Source: Negativicutes bacterium
GTDB taxonomy: Bacteria; Bacillota; JAAYKD01
Direction: 5' to 3'
DNA length: 64,000 bases
Assembly (NCBI GenBank): GCA_021372785.1
Contig: JAJFTT010000067.1
Coordinates: 1 to 64,000 of the forward strand
In this document: one piece after another, positions 1 to 7,682 of the stretch
Numbering within the stretch: position 1 is the stretch's first letter
Layout: each line of letters opens with the position of its first letter
Program-made: the position numbers and the translations under genes
The notes under the pieces: model-generated
The model's input: the letters and a program-made list of their open reading frames with translations, nothing else
Told to the model about the DNA's origin: nothing
The model's database searches: none

Positions 1-129
1 GAAACCGCCTGCGGGAAACCGCCTGCGGGAAACCGCCTGCGGGAAACCGCCTGCGGGAAACCGCCTGCGGGAAACCGCCTGCGGGAAACCGCCTGCGGGA
101 AACCGCCTGCGGGAAACCGCCTGCGGGAA
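1..129. repeat. Tandem repeat, 14-bp unit, about nine copies
   Basis: Nine perfect head-to-tail copies of GAAACCGCCTGCGG are followed by a partial copy. The array is cut by the left edge of the window, so its true length is unknown. Each unit contains CCGC-CT-GCGG, a short self-complementary core. The unit length is not a multiple of three and there are no spacers, so this is neither a coding repeat nor a CRISPR array. It abuts a terminator hairpin. Confidence 0.95.
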
Positions 130-130
130 A

Positions 131-172
131 GAATGAAAAAAAAACTGCCTTTCGGCAGCTTTTTTTTCATTC
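131..172. terminator. Bidirectional intrinsic terminator
   Basis: An inverted repeat of about 19 bp with one mismatch surrounds a CTGCC/GGCAG core and a TTTC loop. It is flanked by an A tract on the left and a T tract on the right, so it can terminate from both sides. On the minus strand it overlaps the end of the DtxR-family gene and would terminate it. Confidence 0.85.
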
Positions 173-556
173 TTTTTTTAACATTCCCTGCAAAACCAGG
201 AAGTTCTGTAATTTTTCCAAGGTTTCCAAACTGATCACATGCTCCATTTTACAGGCATCTTCTTCGGCATTTTCAGCGTCAACCTGCAAAGCACTCTGTA
301 AAAAAGTCTTTAAAACGGTATGGCGCTTGCGCACCGCTTTGGCTGCCTTGATACCCTCTTCGGTCAGGATGATATCGGAATAACGCTCCTGCAAGACAAA
401 GCCGCTGTTTTTTAAGACACCGATCGCTTTGTTGACACTGGCGCGGGACACCCCGATCCGGTTAGCCAAATCAATGGAGCGGACGGGATGCATCCCTCCC
501 GACAACTCTAATAAGGCCTCGAGATAATCCTGACCCGACGCGCTGATTTTAGCCAT
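167..556 (-). CDS. DtxR/MntR-family metal-dependent transcriptional regulator
   Basis: The 129-residue product resembles DtxR/MntR/IdeR regulators, which sense Fe(II) or Mn(II) and repress metal-uptake genes. Residues ~1-65 form a winged helix: ISASGQDYLEALLEL, then a recognition-helix segment VSRASVNKAIGVL and a wing. The rest is a dimerisation helix region with metal-ligand-type residues (an ELT-like segment, H-x-V, C-x2-E-H). It is short and lacks the C-terminal SH3 domain, so it is MntR-like in size. The ATG at 556 is preferred because GCAGGGAGAG lies just upstream. Upstream in-frame ATGs fall at or before the predicted transcription start of the promoter at 591-619. It is a single-gene unit, and the metal cannot be told from sequence. 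Confidence 0.85.
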   Translation of the reverse strand: MAKISASGQDYLEALLELSGGMHPVRSIDLANRIGVSRASVNKAIGVLKNSGFVLQERYSDIILTEEGIKAAKAVRKRHTVLKTFLQSALQVDAENAEEDACKMEHVISLETLEKLQNFLVLQGMLKKE

Positions 557-590
557 ACTCTCCCTGCTCTCAAACATTTTAGCTGAATTG

Positions 591-619
591 ATTATAGCAC
601 TTTTCAGAGGGGAGCACAA
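591..619 (-). promoter_or_regulatory. Sigma-A type promoter of the DtxR-family gene
   Basis: On the minus strand, TTGTGC (614-619) and TATAAT (591-596) are separated by 17 bp, and a TGC precedes the -10 box (extended -10). The expected start point near 584 gives a leader of about 28 nt to the ATG at 556. Confidence 0.7.
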
Positions 620-725
620 GAATTTAGTTTGCCGATTGGCTGCAAAGCAGGCTATTTCTCAAATTTATCCCTGAATCCTCTGTCTGTTTGACCGGAGAGC
701 ACCCGTTTTTTTCTGATTTTGTTTG

Positions 726-754
726 TTGTCAATTCAGAATTGATTTGAGATAGT
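726..754 (+). promoter_or_regulatory. Possible relic promoter before the MBOAT pseudogene
   Basis: TTGTCA and GATAGT are separated by 17 bp, 44 nt upstream of the decayed MBOAT reading frame. A 15-bp inverted repeat TCAATTC-A-GAATTGA overlaps the -35 box and spacer and could be an operator. The gene it would serve is broken, so its present activity is doubtful. Confidence 0.35.
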
Positions 755-797
755 AAATGCTGCTGTTTTGAAACAAAGCAGCCAAAAGGAACCCAAT

Positions 798-1560
798 ATG
801 GTTTTCAGCAGCGTCATTTTTCTGTTTTAATTCTTACTTCCCCTTTTTAGTCTATTTTCTGATCCCGGCTCAATGGTTATCCTGGCGTAATTTTGCAATT
901 TTGATCCGGAGCCTCTTCTTTTATGCATTCGGCGAACCAACTCATATTATCGTGATACCGGCTTCCATCGTGATCAATTACTTTCTTGGCTGCGCAATCG
1001 AGCAGGAACGGCAACGCACAGACAAGTATTTATGTTACCTTCATTGCGACAGCCATCAACCTTAGTCTGCTGATCTATGATACCTATGCCGCCTTTTTGG
1101 TCGGCAGCTGGTTTTCTTTGCTGGGGACAAGCGGCACGTTGCCCACTATCGCCTTACCGATCGGTATCTCTTTCTATACCTTTCAGGATTTGAGTTATCT
1201 GTTGGATGTGCGCAGCGGCAAGGCCGACGCGCAGCACAATCTTTTGGACTGGGTGCTTTGGCCGAGGAAATTTTGGGGAAACCCGCCGGTTCTCTGGTCA
1301 CTGCTGCCGCCTGGCTTGGTTTACCGGCTTCCAGTATGCAAATCTACTTCGATTTTTTCGGCTATACCGACATGGCGACCGGTTTCGGCCGCATGTTTGG
1401 TTTCATCTTTCCGGAGAATTTTAATTACCCTTATATTTCTCGTTTCATCACGGAATTCTGGCGGCGCTGGTATTTTTCACTCAGCACCCGGTTCCGCACG
1501 ATTACTTCTATATCCTTCTGGGCGGTAATTAGGTCTCCATTGGACGGAATAGTTTACTGC
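798..1560 (+). pseudogene. Decayed MBOAT O-acyltransferase (AlgI/DltB-like)
   Basis: Recognisable pieces of a membrane-bound O-acyltransferase lie in order but in different frames. The start MVFSSVIFLF follows an AAAGGA ribosome site and ends at an in-frame TAA at codon 11. The next pieces are RNFAILIRSLFFYAFGEP, then LPIGISFYTFQDLSYLLDV. After that come YFDFFGYTDMATGFGRMFGF and PENFNYPYISRFITEFWRRW, with a last fragment DYFYILLGGN in yet another frame. Intact AlgI-type proteins are ~470 residues. Here roughly 80 residues are missing before YFDF, and everything after LGGN is absent. At least three frameshifts, one nonsense codon and two deletions make this a clear pseudogene. Its partners (an SGNH esterase or DltX-like protein) are not nearby. 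Confidence 0.85.
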
Positions 1561-1609
1561 GCAATCTTTTTGGCATCACAACTCCTTTCAGGAATCGATG
1601 CGAACCGTT

Positions 1610-2404
1610 TTATTGTCTGCGTACGGTGACTTCCCCACTGCGCAGCGTCGTTTGTTCTCCATCTTCTTTGGCTACCAGCAAGCCGCCGGCAGCATCAATA
1701 TCCAGTGCTGTCCCTTTGTAAAGGATACCGTTTTCCTGCCAGGTGATCGCCTGCCCCAGCAACCAGGAATGCGCCCGGTACTCCTGCAAAGCAGCCGCCT
1801 GCAGGGCGGGTTGGTCAGCCAGCAGCAGAAGCTGATTGATTATGGCAGCGATCAGTTGATTGCGGCTGACCGGTGCCGCCTCACGATAGAGGGCTGTGAG
1901 CACATTTTGCAGTTCGGGCGGATATGTTTCCTGTTTACCGCAGAAATTCAATCCGATGCCCAGCACCACTGCCGTCAGTTCTCCCGCCGGACCGATCACA
2001 CCTTCTGCCAAAATTCCGGCCAATTTGCGGTCGCGCAGATAGATGTCATTGACCCATTTGATCTGAGTTGCGATGCCGCAGACTTCGGCTACCGCGCGCC
2101 GGACCGCGACAGCCGCTAAGGTCGTCAGCAGCAGGAGCGGCTGCTGTTCCCTTTGGCGGCGTAACAACAGACTGAGATAGATTCCTTGCCGGTCGGGTGA
2201 AAAAAAGCTGCGGCCCAACCGTCCCCGACCGGCTGTCTGACTTTCCGCTAACCAAAGCGAGCCATGCGAAGCGCCGTTTCGTGCCTCTTCCCTGGCTGTC
2301 TGATTGGTGGAGGCAACCTGCTGCGCGATGCTGATCGGTATTTGACGATATTCGGCACGCAGGTGCTCCCGGATGATTGCCGCATTCAGTTGATTGTCCT
2401 GCAT
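1610..2404 (-). CDS. birA: Biotin--[acetyl-CoA-carboxylase] ligase
   Basis: The 264-residue enzyme makes biotinyl-5'-AMP and transfers biotin to the carrier lysine of biotin-dependent carboxylases. It is cytoplasmic. The biotin/ATP loop GRGRLGRSF is at residues ~59-67 and the KWVNDIYL motif at ~116-123, followed by RKLAGIL. The C-terminal SH3-like domain covers about the last 50 residues. The N-terminal DNA-binding winged helix of bifunctional BirA is absent, so this is a class I ligase without an evident repressor role. It starts 11 nt after the stop of the upstream PLP enzyme with GGGGCGAG as ribosome site, so the two are probably co-transcribed. Confidence 0.92.
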   Translation of the reverse strand: MQDNQLNAAIIREHLRAEYRQIPISIAQQVASTNQTAREEARNGASHGSLWLAESQTAGRGRLGRSFFSPDRQGIYLSLLLRRQREQQPLLLLTTLAAVAVRRAVAEVCGIATQIKWVNDIYLRDRKLAGILAEGVIGPAGELTAVVLGIGLNFCGKQETYPPELQNVLTALYREAAPVSRNQLIAAIINQLLLLADQPALQAAALQEYRAHSWLLGQAITWQENGILYKGTALDIDAAGGLLVAKEDGEQTTLRSGEVTVRRQ

Positions 2405-2415
2405 ACTCGCCCCGT

Positions 2416-3480
2416 TTACTGCGCTTTGCCGCGGCTGGTAATCAGGAACCGGTCGACGACTTGATCGCCATGCACCAGATAGATCTTATCGTGCAAATTC
2501 GCTGTCGTACAGCTGTGACCGGGAATATAAAAAATCTTATCGTTGATTTTGCAATTGTTTATTTCTAAGCAAATGGCTCCGTGCTCTTCGCTCATGTTGA
2601 CGGGCGCTGCCGGATCAAAACCGACGAAGACCGGATTGCCCTGGTCAACCCCAACCGATTTGACACCGGCGTCGGTTACCACCCAGTGTTCGCCGCTGCT
2701 GATCACGGTCGTCAGAACAAACAACGCCTGCTCAAAGGGCAGCTGCATCTTGCCGTAGGACGCATCCATGAAAATATAAGTTCCCGCCTGCAGTTCCGTG
2801 TATATCCGCGGCTTCCCTTTCAGCAAGGCCGTACCCGTGCTGCCGCCGCTGATCTGAGCCACCGGAATACCCCTTTCTTCCAGGTATTTTTTTAGTTCCA
2901 CCAGAGTTTGATCGGTCAAGGCAGAGGCGCTTGTCCGTTTTTGCGTATTGTATTCGTGCGACAATTGGCCGGCATAGGCTTGGATCCCGTCAAAGCTCAG
3001 ATGCGGCTGCGCCATGATGCAGCGAGCCAGTTCTTCCACCGCGGCAAAGGTAGTCACACCGCAGCGCTTCATGCCGACATCAAATTCAACATAGCAATGC
3101 ACGGTCGCATTGGCGAAGGTCGCGGCCGCAGCCAGGGCTAAGATATTCTCTTCGCAATCCACGCATAGCGTCAGGCGGCAGCGCCTGGCCAGCCAAGCCA
3201 CTCGGCTCAGTTTGGCAGGCTGCACAATTTGGTTGGCAATCAGAATATCCTGCACGCCGGCCTCCGCCAGGTCCTCCGCTTCGCCTAATTTGGCGCAGGT
3301 AATTCCCTTAGCGCCGTATTCGATCTGTTTTAAGGCAATCGCGGTGCTTTTATGCGATTTATAGTGCGGCCGGAGTGCCATACCGCTGTCCTTGATCAGG
3401 TCCATCATGGTTTGCAGATTCTGTTCAAATTTCTGCTGATCCAAAATCAAAGCCGGGGTTTCAATGCCGTCAATTTGCAT
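2416..3480 (-). CDS. D-threonine aldolase / D-serine dehydratase family PLP enzyme
   Basis: The 354-residue protein has the alanine-racemase-like PLP barrel followed by a C-terminal beta domain, as in D-threonine aldolase and eukaryotic-type D-serine dehydratase. The likely Schiff-base lysine is K41 in RPHYKSHKS. A GGSTGT phosphate-binding segment lies near residue ~220. A metal site H322-x-C324 lies in PGHSCTTANL. In the family as I know it, H-x-C is typical of D-serine dehydratases and H-x-D of D-threonine aldolases. The metal site therefore leans towards D-serine dehydratase or another D-3-hydroxy-amino-acid enzyme. It is the first gene of a unit with birA, and no metabolic link between them is obvious. 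Confidence 0.82.
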   Translation of the reverse strand: MQIDGIETPALILDQQKFEQNLQTMMDLIKDSGMALRPHYKSHKSTAIALKQIEYGAKGITCAKLGEAEDLAEAGVQDILIANQIVQPAKLSRVAWLARRCRLTLCVDCEENILALAAAATFANATVHCYVEFDVGMKRCGVTTFAAVEELARCIMAQPHLSFDGIQAYAGQLSHEYNTQKRTSASALTDQTLVELKKYLEERGIPVAQISGGSTGTALLKGKPRIYTELQAGTYIFMDASYGKMQLPFEQALFVLTTVISSGEHWVVTDAGVKSVGVDQGNPVFVGFDPAAPVNMSEEHGAICLEINNCKINDKIFYIPGHSCTTANLHDKIYLVHGDQVVDRFLITSRGKAQ

Positions 3481-3522
3481 TACGATACACGACCTTTCTT
3501 CTTTCCTTTTGCTTGTCAGGTT

Positions 3523-3550
3523 ATTATAACATAAAACCGGCTGCCTGCAA
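3523..3550 (-). promoter_or_regulatory. Promoter of the PLP enzyme-birA unit
   Basis: On the minus strand, TTGCAG (3545-3550) and TATAAT (3523-3528) are separated by 16 bp, 43 nt upstream of the start at 3480. The region also holds the upstream edge of the divergent udk gene. Confidence 0.6.
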
Positions 3551-3588
3551 TAGAGTCAAAACGAATGCGGCGTTCCTGCAAAAAGCAG

Positions 3589-3617
3589 TTGGTAATTGGC
3601 AAAACCCGTGCTATAAT
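3589..3617 (+). promoter_or_regulatory. Promoter of udk
   Basis: TTGGTA (3589-3594) and TATAAT (3612-3617) are separated by 17 bp, with a TGC extended -10. The leader to the udk start at 3687 is about 63 nt. Confidence 0.7.
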
Positions 3618-3686
3618 TCAGTTCGGAAACGAAAGGAAGCAAGTGTTACCTGCCAAGTATTCAGGAGCCGGAAAGGAATGCATACG

Positions 3687-4319
3687 ATGAAAACATTGAT
3701 GATCGGCGTCGCCGGGGGGACCGGTTCCGGTAAAACGACCTTAACACGGCGCCTGGCCGAACGTTTCGGCGATGATCTCTGTGTTATCTATCATGATAAT
3801 TATTATCGGGCCCATAACGATCTCAACTATGAGGAGCGCTGCCGCTTGAATTATGATCACCCGGAAGCGTTTGAAACCGAACGTTTGGTCAAGGATCTCG
3901 AACAGCTGCGTCTGGGCAATGCCATCCGCTGTCCGGTTTATGATTTTACGATTCACAACCGCTCTGAGACCGCCATTCTGGTACCGCCCACGCCCGTCAT
4001 CGTGATTGATGGCATTCTGATTTTGGAAGATCCCGCTTTGCGCGCGATGCTGGATATCAAAGTCTTTGTCGATACCGATGCCGATGTGCGCATTCTGCGC
4101 CGGATTGAGCGCGATATCAATGAGCGCGGCCGCAGTCTCGTTTCCATTCGCGAGCAGTACCTGAACACCGTGAAACCGATGCATGAGCAATTTGTAGAAC
4201 CCAGCCGCAAATATGCCGATATCATCATTCCGGAGGGCGGACATAATACAGTCGCCCTGGCCATGCTTTTTTTACGCATCCGCGCTTTCATTGAAGAAGC
4301 GGAAGAAATTGTCGAGTAA
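3687..4319 (+). CDS. udk: Uridine kinase
   Basis: The 210-residue enzyme phosphorylates uridine/cytidine to UMP/CMP in pyrimidine salvage. The P-loop GGTGSGKTT is at residues 10-18. YHDNYY follows at ~35, and the lid segment R-R-I-E-R-D-I-N-E-R-G-R lies near ~130. Its length matches bacterial Udk (~210). An ATG nine bases upstream directly abuts GGAAAGGA and is too close to be used; the ATG at 3687 sits at correct spacing. It is followed after 54 nt by glycerate kinase on the same strand. There is no terminator between them, so a two-gene transcript is likely. Confidence 0.95.
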   Translation: MKTLMIGVAGGTGSGKTTLTRRLAERFGDDLCVIYHDNYYRAHNDLNYEERCRLNYDHPEAFETERLVKDLEQLRLGNAIRCPVYDFTIHNRSETAILVPPTPVIVIDGILILEDPALRAMLDIKVFVDTDADVRILRRIERDINERGRSLVSIREQYLNTVKPMHEQFVEPSRKYADIIIPEGGHNTVALAMLFLRIRAFIEEAEEIVE

Positions 4320-4373
4320 CCGCAGCCGGGCCTGAGTCAAGGAAAAGCCGCCGGTCAAGAGGAGGAAAATACT

Positions 4374-5510
4374 TTGCATATCGTTGTAGCCGTTGATTCC
4401 TTCAAAGGCAGCTGCAGCTCGCTGGAAGCAGCCCGCGCCGTGGCGCGGGGCATCGCCAAAGTCGATCCGGCTGCCCGGGTAACAATCATACCAATCGCCG
4501 ACGGCGGCGAAGGCACTTGTCTTGCTTTAAGCGAGGGTTTATCCGGCGTGCTGCATCACCGCAAGGTCTGCGGTCCGCTGGGCGACGCAACCGATGCGAT
4601 TTTTGCCGTCCTGCCCGACGGGACCGGCGTGGTGGAATTGGCGGCAGCCTCCGGTTTGACCTTGCTCAGCCAAGATAATCTCGATCCGCTGCGCGCTTCC
4701 ACCTATGGCACGGGTCAATTGATTGCCGCGGCGCTCGAGCTGGGCTGCCGCCGGTTGATCATCGGACTGGGCGGCAGCGCCACCAATGATGGCGGCATGG
4801 GTCTGGCCAGCGCCCTGGGTGTTCGATTTTACGATCAATCCGGCTGTTTGCTGCCCCAGGGGGGAGCCGCGTTGGCTAACCTGTATCGGATTGATCTGAG
4901 CGGTCTGGACGATCGTTTCGCTGCCGCCGAAATCGTCATCGCCTGCGATGTGAACAATCCGCTCTGCGGCCCACAGGGTGCCAGCGCGGTGTTCGGACCG
5001 CAAAAAGGAGCTTCGCCGCAGCAGGTGCTGCAGCTGGATGCGGCGCTTTTTCATTATGCTTCCCTGCTGCAAACGCAGTTGGGTCTCGATCTTGCCGCTC
5101 TGCCCGGTGCGGGAGCGGCCGGGGGCGCCGCCCTGGCTTTAATGGCTTTCGGCAACGCTAAAATTCAGCGCGGCATTGATGTAATGTTGGATTTAGCCGA
5201 TTTTGACCGGCTGCTGCCAAGCGCCGATCTGGTCATCACCGGCGAAGGCCGCATAGACAGCCAAACGTTGTTCGGTAAAGTGCCGGTTGGCGTGGCTGCC
5301 AGGGCCAAGCAAAGGCAGGTGCCGGTCATCGCCATCACCGGCTGTATTGCCGACGGCGCCGAAGCAGTCTATGAGCAGGGAATCGACGCCATGCTCAGTA
5401 TCGCCAACGGCCCGATCTCCCTGCAGGATTCCATGCGACAGGCCGAAACCTTGATTGAAGCCGCGGCGGAACGCATCCTGCGTCTGCTGCGAATCGGCCA
5501 ATCACTTTGA
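4374..5510 (+). CDS. Glycerate kinase (type 1, GlxK/GarK family)
   Basis: The 378-residue enzyme phosphorylates D-glycerate (2- or 3-phosphoglycerate product, not decidable here). Family landmarks are VVAVDSFKGSCSS at the N-terminus, PIADGGEGT at ~40, ASTYGTGQLI and GLGGSATNDGGMG in the centre, and VITGEGRIDSQT near residue 290. Translation starts at a TTG. No ATG fits the conserved N-terminus, and GAGGAGG lies at ideal spacing before the TTG. It lies downstream of udk and is followed by a bidirectional terminator. Confidence 0.93.
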   Translation: MHIVVAVDSFKGSCSSLEAARAVARGIAKVDPAARVTIIPIADGGEGTCLALSEGLSGVLHHRKVCGPLGDATDAIFAVLPDGTGVVELAAASGLTLLSQDNLDPLRASTYGTGQLIAAALELGCRRLIIGLGGSATNDGGMGLASALGVRFYDQSGCLLPQGGAALANLYRIDLSGLDDRFAAAEIVIACDVNNPLCGPQGASAVFGPQKGASPQQVLQLDAALFHYASLLQTQLGLDLAALPGAGAAGGAALALMAFGNAKIQRGIDVMLDLADFDRLLPSADLVITGEGRIDSQTLFGKVPVGVAARAKQRQVPVIAITGCIADGAEAVYEQGIDAMLSIANGPISLQDSMRQAETLIEAAAERILRLLRIGQSL

Positions 5511-5537
5511 CCTTCTATTGATTTCGGCAAGCTGCCG

Positions 5538-5577
5538 AAAAAGGCAGTTGACGGTTTTCACCGCCGGCTGCCTTTTT
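5538..5577. terminator. Bidirectional terminator between glycerate kinase and the TPM gene
   Basis: AAAAAGGCAG...CTGCCTTTTT forms the outer stem with a CGG/CCG inner part and the loop TTTTCA. A tracts and T tracts on both sides serve the two convergent genes. Confidence 0.8.
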
Positions 5578-5612
5578 CTGTTGCGGGTCATTGGCCACGC
5601 TTCTCTTTTGGC

Positions 5613-6503
5613 CTAAAAACGCCGGCCGCCGCCGCCGCCGTGCGTCACCCCGCCGCCGGAGACATGCGTACCGCTGCGATTGCCGCCAAAGCCACCGCCG
5701 CCGCCACCGCGATTGACCGGCGGGCGCGGTCTGGGAATGCGTCTGATCGAGGTGCGCAGATAATCATCTCTGCTGCCGGTGATCTGCACAGAAGCATGCT
5801 CGCCCGGATCATAGTGATAGGTGCTGCCCTGCAATCGATAGGAAGCGCGCACGGCAAAGTAAAGGATCGCCGCCGCCACGGCGCCAACTCCGGCGGCAAT
5901 ACCGGCTTCCGCAACAGTCAGCGCCTTATGAGGTGTGGTGGTGGGTAATCCGGTTTCTGTATCGTATTGATACGACCCCTCCGGAATACCGCTCTCAACG
6001 TATTTTTTGGTGTTCTGCAGAACACTGCTGACCGAAGCGGCAAAATCACCGTCAGCCAAAGGCTGCCAGGCTGCATCCAGCATGGTTTCCAGCCGGGCAT
6101 CGGTGATATAGTGAATCATCGCACCGCAGGTCGTAATAATCGGCATCCGGTTTGACATATCAATAAAATAGATCAGGCCGCTCTTCGCTTCGCCGCTGCC
6201 AAAGCCATTTTGATCGTAAAAATCATCGGCGAATGCCATGCCATTTTTTTCAGCCTGGCTGTCATTCGCACTGTATTCGGCGGCTGTGCTGGTCAAGACG
6301 ACGATATCCATCTTGATCGCCGTGCGCAGTTTGCTGATCTCCTGTTCAAGGGTTTGTTCTTCGGCAGCAGTGAATAAATCGGCATCATCGAAGACCCGGG
6401 CGCCGGCGGAGGCGAGATCGGCAGCCAGCACCGTATGACCTAAAAGCAGCAGAAAAACCAGACCAAGCGTCCGGCAGAGTCCGCGCCGTAAATGCTTCAC
6501 CAT
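5613..6503 (-). CDS. Secreted, membrane-anchored TPM-domain protein
   Basis: The 296-residue protein starts with a signal peptide (K/R-rich, then LGLVFLLLLGHTVLA). A TPM domain (residues ~35-190, containing VFDDADLFTAAEEQTLEQEI and GLIYFIDMSNR) follows. Then come one hydrophobic segment (AGIAAGVGAVAAAILYFAV) and a basic, glycine-rich tail. TPM proteins of the YgcG type are surface-exposed and of uncertain activity; some are phosphatases. The start at 6503 has GGGAGGG at good spacing. It overlaps the 3' end of the zinc-ribbon gene by 7 nt, so the two are translationally coupled and probably act together. Confidence 0.85.
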   Translation of the reverse strand: MVKHLRRGLCRTLGLVFLLLLGHTVLAADLASAGARVFDDADLFTAAEEQTLEQEISKLRTAIKMDIVVLTSTAAEYSANDSQAEKNGMAFADDFYDQNGFGSGEAKSGLIYFIDMSNRMPIITTCGAMIHYITDARLETMLDAAWQPLADGDFAASVSSVLQNTKKYVESGIPEGSYQYDTETGLPTTTPHKALTVAEAGIAAGVGAVAAAILYFAVRASYRLQGSTYHYDPGEHASVQITGSRDDYLRTSIRRIPRPRPPVNRGGGGGGFGGNRSGTHVSGGGVTHGGGGGRRF

Positions 6504-7513
6504 AAGAAATACCCTCCCGCGCAAAGCAGCGCTGCGACAGCAAATGCCAACAGGACGCAGTCCCGCAGCAATTTTCCGCTGTCCAAGGGCAGGATGCCGC
6601 ATGCGGCCTGTGTTTGACCGTTCATGCTGTAGTAGAAAAGCCGCCCCGCCTGATCGTGATAGGTGATGATCCAGGCCGGCAGCAAGGCATACTTAAACTC
6701 CGCCTTGCGGACCGCGGTGCTGACATTGCCATTCAGCGAACTGTAATTGAGATCCTGGGTCAGCAGCGGCCGCACATATTGTTTCAGTTCGGTTTCCACC
6801 GATTCATGCAGTTCGGCATTGTCAATGTCACGTTTTTCCGCCTGAAAACCGGAAAGATACGTTTCAGAAAATGCTTTCATTTCCGCCAGATTGTAGGGAT
6901 GCACTCCGTCCGCCAATTTACGATCCGCTTTTTGCAGGGCGCTGCGTTCGATCTCGTTAAACTCCAGCGTCGCTTGCCGACCGACAGCGTAATGTTTGGT
7001 ACTGACAATCGTTTCCATCGGAGTGACCACATTGCTCACCTGGGTGCCTTCCCCCTCAAAAGAACCCGCCAATTGATAATTCGCCAGCCAATAGGGATAG
7101 TAGACCCCGGTGATTTTTTCAAGATTTTCATCATCGTAAAAGTGCCTGGGTACATAGCGTTTTTTGCCAATCCAGTTCAGAAAAGCTGCCTTCGCCGCTT
7201 CTTTACTGACGCTGAAAGGCAAAATAAAATCGGGCTGAAATTCGCCGGTTAAACGTCCCGACAAGACCACCGGGTTGTGGCAATAATAGCAGAAAGTCGC
7301 TGCCGTGGTTTCATCGGTCACAATTTCAGCGCCGCAGCTGGGACAGGAATAGACCACACTGTGCTCCAGCTCAGCGGACTGATCCTGCAGCTTATCGGTC
7401 AATTGCTTTTCTTCAAAAGTACTACCGCAATAATCGCAGCTGAACTTTAAAATTTCGGGATTATAAAGCAAACCTCCGCCGCAGGCAGGGCATTTATAGG
7501 TTGTGGCAGGCAT
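6497..7513 (-). CDS. Zinc-ribbon membrane protein
   Basis: The 338-residue protein has two N-terminal zinc ribbons. The cysteine pairs are C-P-A-C/C-D-Y-C at residues ~8-35 and C-P-S-C/C-Y-Y-C at ~60-90. A ~200-residue middle follows with repeated aromatic strands (VYYPYWLANYQL). One C-terminal transmembrane helix (LLAFAVAALLCAGGYFL) leaves the protein facing the cytoplasm. I do not recognise a specific function. Such ribbon/TM proteins are often found beside TPM or LemA genes. The start at 7513 follows GAGGTGAGA; an upstream in-frame extension would read through a 38-bp palindrome and is rejected. The downstream TPM gene overlaps by 7 nt. Confidence 0.8.
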   Translation of the reverse strand: MPATTYKCPACGGGLLYNPEILKFSCDYCGSTFEEKQLTDKLQDQSAELEHSVVYSCPSCGAEIVTDETTAATFCYYCHNPVVLSGRLTGEFQPDFILPFSVSKEAAKAAFLNWIGKKRYVPRHFYDDENLEKITGVYYPYWLANYQLAGSFEGEGTQVSNVVTPMETIVSTKHYAVGRQATLEFNEIERSALQKADRKLADGVHPYNLAEMKAFSETYLSGFQAEKRDIDNAELHESVETELKQYVRPLLTQDLNYSSLNGNVSTAVRKAEFKYALLPAWIITYHDQAGRLFYYSMNGQTQAACGILPLDSGKLLRDCVLLAFAVAALLCAGGYFLW

Positions 7514-7576
7514 ATCGGCTCTCACCTCTTTTCCCATTGATACTTTATTGATTCGCGAAATTAAGCGCAATCTCCT

Positions 7577-7614
7577 TTTGCCTGAACCGCTGCCGCGGCA
7601 GCGGTTCAGGCAAA
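7577..7614. repeat. Perfect 38-bp palindrome
   Basis: Nineteen bases are followed immediately by their exact reverse complement, with no loop. The centre is GCCGCGGC. Neither side carries a T tract, so it is not a standard terminator. It lies 64 nt upstream of the zinc-ribbon gene start. It also lies upstream of a weak promoter-like pair (TTGCGC-17-TAAAGT) on the minus strand, so an operator role is possible. Confidence 0.9.
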
Positions 7615-7622
7615 TATCCAAA

Positions 7623-7660
7623 CAAAAAGGCTCTTCACATCGTTGTAAAGAGTCTTTTTC
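7623..7660 (-). terminator. Terminator of the flavodoxin-fold gene
   Basis: On the minus strand a stem AAAAAGACTCTT/AAGAGCCTTTTT ends in a T run, 23 nt past the stop of the gene at 7683. Confidence 0.75.
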
Positions 7661-7682
7661 AGTCGTTCCGCCCGACTTGTTT

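Noticed and set aside
1-129. Possible CRISPR array
   Set aside because: The 14-bp units are contiguous with no spacers, and no cas gene is nearby.
557-619. Longer N-terminus of the DtxR-family protein
   Set aside because: The extra codons overlap the -10 and -35 boxes of its promoter.
1598-2119. Plus-strand open frames across birA
   Set aside because: They are antisense to a clearly conserved gene and match nothing.
7514-7621. Longer N-terminus of the zinc-ribbon protein
   Set aside because: It would read through the 38-bp palindrome, and the sequence lacks family resemblance; the ATG at 7513 has a strong ribosome site.
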